Source: Scedosporium boydii
Taxonomy: Eukaryota; Ascomycota; Sordariomycetes; Microascales; Microascaceae
Assembly: GCA_002221725.1 (NCBI GenBank)
Contig: NJFT01000317.1
Location: 1-36,268, forward strand
Direction of reading: 5' to 3'
DNA: 36,268 nt
Below, one piece after another: positions 30,233-36,268 of the stretch (within the stretch, counting starts at the first letter, position 1; every line of letters begins with the position of its first letter). Under the pieces are notes generated by a model. The model ran no database searches, was not told where the DNA came from, and saw only the letters and a program-made list of their open reading frames with translations. The position numbers were made by a program, and so were the translations under genes.

Positions 30233-31363
30233 ATGGCCGCCCCCGAGATTCCCACAGAGCAATGGGCCCAGGTCCTCGAGAAGACCGGTGGACGTAAGTA
30301 GAGATAGATTCACATACGCTGCTGCTCGATTGTTATCCGGTACCTAACAGACAAACCTCTAGCCGTCGTCTACAAGAAGATCCCTGTTCAGAAGCCCGGC
30401 CCCGATGAAGTCCTCATCAACGTCAAGTACTCCGGCGTGTGCCACACGGATCTCCACGCTGTAATGGGCGATTGGCCGCTTGCTACCAAGATTCCCCTTG
30501 TTGGCGGTCACGAGGGCGCCGGTGTCGTTGTCGCCAAGGGCCAGCTGGTCGACAATATTGAGATTGGTGACCACGCGGGCATCAAGTGGCTCAATGGTTC
30601 CTGCCTACACTGCACGTACTGCCGACAGGCCCATGAGCCTCTCTGCACCAAGCCGCTCCTTTCTGGTTACACCGTCGACGGCAGCTTCCAGCAGTACGCC
30701 ATTGCCAAGGCCGCTCATGTCGCCCGCATTCCCAAGGACGTCTCTCTCGAGGCTATCGCGCCCGTGCTTTGCGCTGGTATCACCGTGTACAAGGGTCTGA
30801 AGAAGTCCCATGCTCGCCCCGGCCAGACTGTCGCCATTGTTGGTGCCGGTGGTGGTCTCGGTAACATGGCGCTTCAGTACGCCAAGGCCATGGGCCTCCA
30901 TACCATTGCCATAGATGGTGGCGAGGCGAAGGAAAAGGCTTGCTTGGAACTCGGTGCTCAGGCGTTTGTCGATTTCACCAAGTCCAAGGATATCGTCGCA
31001 GATGTGAAGGCTGCCAGTCCTGACGGCCTTGGCCCCCACGCTGTTATCCTCCTTGCTGTGTCTGAGGGCCCATTCCAGCAGGCTGCCGACTACGTCCGCC
31101 CCTTCGGCACCATTATCTGCATTGGCTTGCCCGCGAACGCTTATATCAAGGCCCCCGTGTTCAGCACGGTCATCAAGATGATCAAGATTAAGGGCAGCTA
31201 CGTCGGCAACCGACAGGATACCGAAGAAGCCATCGACTTCTTCGCCCGTGGGCTTATCAAGTGCCCGTACAAGGTTGTCGGTCTTAGTGAGTTGCAGTCG
31301 GTGTATGATATGATGGCGGATCTGAAGATTGTCGGCCGGTACGTCGTTGATACCAGCCGGTAA
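30233..31363 (+). CDS. zinc-dependent alcohol dehydrogenase (ADH1/AlcC-like), two exons, 353 aa
   Basis: Exons 30233..30293 and 30363..31363 are split by a 69-nt intron (GTAAGT donor, CTAAC branch, TAG acceptor). Ethanol/acetaldehyde-type medium-chain dehydrogenase: catalytic zinc ligands Cys47 (SGVCHTD), His70 (GGHEGAG) and Cys157; structural zinc ligands Cys101, 104, 107 and 115; NAD-binding GAGGGLG at 181-187 with an acidic AIDGG turn about 20 residues later that favours NAD. The length matches the tetrameric fungal/yeast enzymes. No targeting peptide, so cytosolic. Codons are strongly C-ending, suggesting high expression. A pyrimidine tract and CAG end just before the ATG and might be the acceptor of a 5'-UTR intron. 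The upstream AlcR/CreA-like sites suggest carbon-source control. Confidence 0.95.
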
Positions 31364-32356
31364 ATACGGGTGTGATATGAGCAATGTGGATTGTCACGAA
31401 AGGTGTTGAGGGGATGCTGGCGCTACGATTGGGGATGTCTATGAATGTCGCATGTTTTTCAACGGTTGTTTAAGGGAAGAGATCGGTGTATAGCTATTTG
31501 AATGAATGAATGAAACGCGATTGAACGGTGATGACATTATCCGCGCCTCCCTACCCTGCTTGCGCAACAATGAATCTGGATTGTGGTTGGTTTGATTCGA
31601 CGATATCCTTTGCGCATTTCAGCCTAGTGCGTATTCGTTTCTTATATGATGTTAAATTTCAATAGATTGACATCAATGGAACCAGTTCCGCGGTAAATTT
31701 AATATATCTTAGTTAAGACTTGAAAAGCCGAACTCAGATCGAGGAGAGGCTGAGTCGGGAAAGTGGTCGTGTTGAACTGCTCCTGTTCTGACACGCCCGG
31801 TGACATGTCTTCTCCTTTTCTGGAAGTGTTCGTACCCCTGTTCTCGGAACGAAGCGGGCGACGACACCAAGGACTATCAGGATACAAAAGCTTCGACTGC
31901 CTATAAAATGTGTAGAGAGAAGCGAGAGGAAGATGGGAAGCGAGAAAATTTAGTCTCTTATCATGCAGACTAGATAATTCATTCTTCCAATCTATAGGGA
32001 ACCAGTTTCCCTTTTTAAAAAGGGACATACTGAAAAGTGGCATATGTGAAATGTAGCCTGAAGCCGCCGAGAAACACGGCGAAGCAACGGTGCTATGTAA
32101 AGTAATAGTGACGAGAACAGAAATTATCATGTATAGTACATGCCGTTATATTAGGCGTTACTTTAGGATGTATCAAAAGCAGAAGGCGAAGAAAGAACCA
32201 TCCAAAGACGATCGCGCCCCAGTTGCACAGGAGTAATCCAACGCTATTATAGCTCGGCCTCGAGGTACGGATACCGTCGTCCCCAAAGAGGTAAGACGCG
32301 AGTAACCTATTCGAAATACATATCTTTGCGGACCGAAGAATTTTCTATAGGGATCC
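31364..32356. other. intergenic between ADH and the kinase-VWA gene, both reading in
   Basis: Holds the two 3' UTRs. A TGAA tetranucleotide run lies at about 31498-31515. A 143-codon minus-strand frame (31699-32130) opens with a hydrophobic stretch but has no recognisable domain, and is not called. Confidence 0.4.
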
Positions 32357-35300
32357 TCAACTCGATATTTCATCATTAACCGCGGATATGCTACCAATAA
32401 GCATCTCAGAGACGTCTCCGTCGCAGTGGCGTGTGTCCACAATATCACTGGATTCCTATTAGTTGCGCGATTTCTCGGTAGGATGTGGGCAACTCTCGGC
32501 ACTTACTAGACTCCTAGATCAAACCGGTTCACGAGATCATCGTCCAAATACTTCACACGGTCGGAGGCCTGTCGATTTAATCTGTCCCCGAACCGTATAA
32601 ATTGGATCATGGTGGTGCTGGGCGGTAGACCTTCATCTGACAGTCGTTTAGCCTCCGCTACAATGCATCGATCGACCCCCGAGTCTCCCTCCTCCCACAC
32701 AGCATCTGTCAACACATAGATGCTAACAGCCCTGGGGTCACCTCCCGGTTTCGTTCTGTGTGGAATACTCTTCAGAAGTTCTGCGAGACACTTCGCCATG
32801 CTCGTTGTGCGGTTAGAGCGGAAGCTGTGATCGCGTATCGTGTTCTCGATCTTGGAACTCTTTTTGTACTTCCAACACACGTCCATATCCGATGCGAAGT
32901 ACAACTCCATGCCGTCGGGATCCGAGTCTTTTACTGCATAAGCAATGACTCGGGCGGTCTGCTCAACCTTGCTTTTATGGTGGGACATAGATCCGGCGTC
33001 GTCTATGAGGAAAATCTAAGATAAAGGGAGTTAGAGCCACATATTTGACGTTATTGCAGGGAAATGACTATTTAATACCTGGTCACGGCCTCCGTGTGAA
33101 CGGACTTTGCCTAGAGCATTGTCTAATTTGCGGTATTCCTCACCTAGCTCCCGTGATCGAAAACTACGTATCGGATGCTTTTTCTGCAAGAGTTCGTAGA
33201 AGTTGCCTACAGTGACTACAGGTCCCGCACTCCTCCTTACAGACTTACTCCGACGTCTTCCATCTGCGCTAGGCCTGGGATCACCATCGTCGCCACGGTA
33301 GTCCCCAAGCAAGGTGGAGGGGGCTAGATGAGAGTTGGGGCGGTTCTGTGAACTTTCAGGACTGGCGTTCCTTTGTCGCAGGCCGGTGCCATCTACGAAG
33401 TCTCCATTGGCCGAGGGGTATGATCCTTGAACGCTCGATCGAGTAGACTTAAGGATGCCACGAGTGGTGCTGCTCCTGGAAGAGGCACGGCGGAGATCTG
33501 TGTTTGGGCTTCTCTGGGGGCTCGAAGGTGACTGCGGTTGGTCCGATTGCGTGAGGGACTTCCTTTGAGGGAGGGGGGAGTCTTGGATTATCTGAGCCCC
33601 TAAATCCGAGACGTAGCTTACGGACTGACCCCTGCGAATTGTTTCTGGCAATGGCACTGGAAAGGGATGTACACCGTTTTCGTCACCATATATTGGCGCG
33701 GGTGATTGGACCAGTGTAGATGAAGATGGCAACATAGGAGGTGTTCGGTGCGTGATGATGTCCTTAATTTGTCTGAAGAGATCTCTCGGGTCAAGCCGGC
33801 CAGTTTGTGCGTGGGACTTGTCCCGTTGGAGCATGTTGTGTAAGATAAGGTTGCTGACCTCGACAGAGACCCTGTCTTCAGCTAGCCTCTTCTTAAGCGC
33901 GTGGTCATGCATCGTAGAGACGGCCTCCAGCCGGTCATAACCGTTGTGGAAGCACGAGTCGTACCCTTTTGCAGAAAGCTCCCGGGACCCGGATTTGATT
34001 TCTTCAAACCGTTGCTTCCTATACGTCTCACGTCCGTCCTCTCCCATGAATGACCATATTAGAGCATCGCTGAAAACTGCTCCCAGCGCCCATACGTCGA
34101 CAGTTGGAGTGATCCTGGGAGGCATTTGGATGCCATGCGTGGGAGTGCATTCCGGGGCAACTATAGCATCAACAGGTTAAAAACATCTTCCCGATCCACA
34201 GGAGCGCTAGAGTTTATACTTACGGTACATGCGGTTCATGTTTCCGTCGTTATACCGCTTTTTCTGGATATTCCCATCCCTCCCTCGTAACCGATTCACG
34301 TGGGTCGCTCCAAAGTCACCGAGCTTGAAGCGCACATCGTACGGATCACCCGACGGTTCGTGGAAGACAAAGATATTGGCTGGGTGGATATCTTGATGAA
34401 TCCTACGCGCCGTAAGTATTTGGTATGGTCAGTCGCTCAGTGAGGGTATACTTACCCAGACAAAATACCATGGTCCTCGACACCCATCTCGTGGATTATA
34501 TGCAGCGCGAGCACTAGCTCAGACATCCTCCTCCAAAACATCTCGAATTGCTCTAGTCTTGTTGGGCGAGGTACCGTCTCGAAGAATTGTAAAAGGGTGC
34601 CCCCTTCTGCATATTCGAGGATGATGGTATGTTTTCCATTTTGGATGAATGATCCGTAATAGACGAGTATGTGATCTCTGTACCGACCATATTCCTTGTC
34701 TGGTAGGCTCGCGTAGGCATTAGTTTCAATTCCGAATTGCTCTTTCGCATCCGGATCTGTACTGCAAGTTTTAAAGACCGCAAAAAGATCCTCTGTTGGC
34801 AATACGGTCGAGTCCGCACCGTCCGCTCCATCGGGAGTAGTGACGCGACTCAGGTTGGAACATCCGCCATTGATTTTGACTTTCCATATCTCAGTAGGAT
34901 CGCCTTCAGACCAGGTGCCTAGCTTGCACTCATAGGTTACTGGGAGAATGTGACGTGGTTGAAGTATTTGTCTGTGGAGAGAAGGAAAATTGATTTCCAA
35001 GGGACAGAACATCCATTGCGCCTGCTCGAATTTGGGAAACAACAGGGGCCCTTGCCAGTCGTTCGACCACGCCGGCGGAAGAGCGAGGAGGGGCAAATGC
35101 TCGTCTTTGATCGCACAGGTCGTAAATAGAGATATCCTGTCGGGCTCCCCGATGTAGACTAAAATGGAGAACACACGAAGGAATTCCTGGGTCACTTGTC
35201 TCGGCATGACATTTTGGGCCCCGCCGTCGCCGTGTCGGAGCACACCACGCACTTTGTCTTGGGTCCAGTATTCCTTGAGAGCTGGGAATGGTATGTAGTC

Positions 35301-35372
35301 GGCCTCAACTCCATGCCCATCTCTTCCTTTGAGCCGCATGCCAGGTAAATCTTCTGTAAATTGGTTCAACAT
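32357..35372 (-). CDS. protein kinase fused to a von Willebrand factor A-like domain, five exons, 925 aa
   Basis: Exons: 35372..34456, 34402..34224, 34160..33079, 33015..32507, 32447..32357. Introns are 53, 63, 63 and 59 nt, all GT-AG and mostly GTAAGT; the total is divisible by three. Residues 1-150 are a fungal-specific N-region without a named domain. The kinase follows: Lys201 (FAVFK), Glu216 of helix C, catalytic loop HQDIHPAN (Asp310, Asn315), DFG at 335-337, APE at 367-369 and VDVWALGAVF. The HRD Arg is Gln. A low-complexity Ser/Pro/Arg-rich linker (about 515-670) leads to the VWA-like domain from about 727: IFLIDDAGSM (MIDAS DxAxS in place of DxSxS), a Thr pair at 796-797 and VLTDA (Asp829). 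It is probably a cytosolic Ser/Thr kinase with a metal-dependent interaction module. The partner is unknown. Confidence 0.86.
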
Positions 35373-36268
35373 GGTTTTTCAAGGTTGGAATAGAAGGATT
35401 CGAAAGTAGATTCTGAAGTAATTAGTTAAGCGTGGGAGGCTGCAGGTTCGAAGGATTGTCGTGGTGCAGGTCCTAGAGCTTCACCAAGCAAAGGAACTGC
35501 TGAAGCTTTGTGGGGTCAAATGAGGCTTATCAAGTTGACAAGTGACAAGAGAGGACCCCGACTTGTTGGATTCTTGGAGGAAAATTTGAGGGGTATTATA
35601 AGTACAAGGGTGAGATGGGGGCCATGTATGGAGTCTCAAACTATTGATTTCATCCATAAGCTACTCCGTTGCTTGCCAGCCTGTTGGTGGGGGGTGGCGC
35701 CACAGTACCTGTATGCTGAAGTGCGCACTTGTCACCGAAGTGAATCGAATCAGGAATCACCGACGCGATTCTACCCTCCTCCTGGTACAGCAACTGCAGT
35801 AAAGCACGGTATCGGTTGAAACCTCACGAGCCAGGAAGGCGTCAATCCCAATGAATCTGTTTATAAATCTTGCCAGGTGTCTGCATGAGATCGTAGGCGC
35901 TTTGGATATAGTCATGGGTGGTCATGGGTGGGAGTTCTCGCACGCAAGAAAAGCGACTCTGCTCAGCTTGAGGTGCACTCCGTATTACTCACTTGGCCAT
36001 ATCGTTTGACCAGGCTGGCATGGGTACAAGCCGCCGGTCCAGCCAGACTGCCTGGCGGCATCACAATCTTTGGGGCGGAGGCGAGCGGGGTACGGTACCC
36101 AATAGCGACTGGTCAAGGTCAGACTGGAAGCACAGAAGTACGGTGTTGATGTATTCTTTGCTTTCTTTTTTCTCATCCAATAACTTAAGGAAGGCTGTGT
36201 GGCTGGTTTAATCTAATACCCTGAACGGGCCGGAGTGGTGGAGCGTTTGGGGGGGGGGGGGGGAACTC
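35373..36268. other. right flank, no supported gene
   Basis: The promoter side of the kinase-VWA gene, then unassigned sequence with a short direct repeat (GGTCATGGGTG twice, about 35909-35932). It ends in a run of about 15 G just before the final AACTC, which looks like an assembly edge. Confidence 0.4.

Noticed and set aside
30605..31384. 259-codon open frame antisense to the alcohol dehydrogenase
   Set aside because: It is the mirror of a strongly codon-biased gene. C-ending sense codons deplete antisense stops. It has no recognisable domain, while the sense frame has full zinc and NAD motifs.
31699..32130. 143-codon minus-strand frame with a hydrophobic start, a possible secreted protein
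   Set aside because: No family resemblance, no cysteine pattern, placed in the 3' region of two convergent genes, and no splice support. Kept out for lack of evidence.
1..36268. tRNA genes, rRNA and CRISPR arrays
   Set aside because: I scanned for B-box-like GGTTCGAATCC patterns with cloverleaf context and for regularly spaced repeats. Nothing convincing was found, and CRISPR is not expected in a fungal nuclear sequence.

Overview
The window reads as nuclear DNA of a filamentous ascomycete (Pezizomycotina, probably Eurotiales-like). Genes stand singly on both strands and are broken by 50-105 nt introns with GTAAGT-type donors, CTAAC/CTGAC-like branch sites and YAG acceptors. There are no bacterial-style operons. 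The encoded families are typical of fungal accessory regions: HET domain, F-box/LRR, ankyrin, fungal kinase-VWA, PD-(D/E)XK-like and APH. The sequence starts and ends in G homopolymers, so it may be a whole contig. All exon structures here were worked out by eye from frame, splice signals and family resemblance.

Layout. 853-1842 (+) is an enoyl-CoA hydratase/isomerase. 1987-3278 (-) is an F-box/LRR-like gene with a frame break. 3.6-6.1 kb is a gene graveyard, with ankyrin relics on both strands and a short-chain dehydrogenase relic. 8211-9706 (+) is a three-exon acyltransferase-3 membrane protein whose 5' leader carries a 39-bp tandem repeat. 9.7-13.2 kb is nearly gene-free, with an F-box relic at about 12.5 kb. 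13180-13342 (-) is a 30-residue metallothionein with a perfect 85-bp tandem duplication upstream. 15073-15630 (-) is a small conserved fungal protein. 16661-16961 (+) is an aminoglycoside-phosphotransferase-like relic. 17276-18198 (-) is a syntaxin-like Qa-SNARE with an altered zero layer.

19488-22679 (-) is a large protein with a PD-(D/E)XK-like core, interrupted by two in-frame TGA codons. 24225-25037 (+) is an acyl-protein-thioesterase/carboxylesterase-type hydrolase, tail to tail with a HET-domain gene at 25201-27475 (-). 30233-31363 (+) is a zinc alcohol dehydrogenase whose upstream region is rich in AlcR-like half-sites. 32357-35372 (-) is a five-exon gene joining a protein kinase domain to a C-terminal von Willebrand A domain.

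The genes do not form one pathway. The intact ones fall into metabolism (isomerase, acyltransferase, hydrolase, ADH), metal binding (metallothionein), membrane traffic (syntaxin) and presumed self/non-self or signalling proteins (HET, kinase-VWA). At least four decayed copies of expanded fungal families (ankyrin, F-box, APH, PD-(D/E)XK-like), plus a possible SDR relic, mark the window as a fast-turnover accessory segment.
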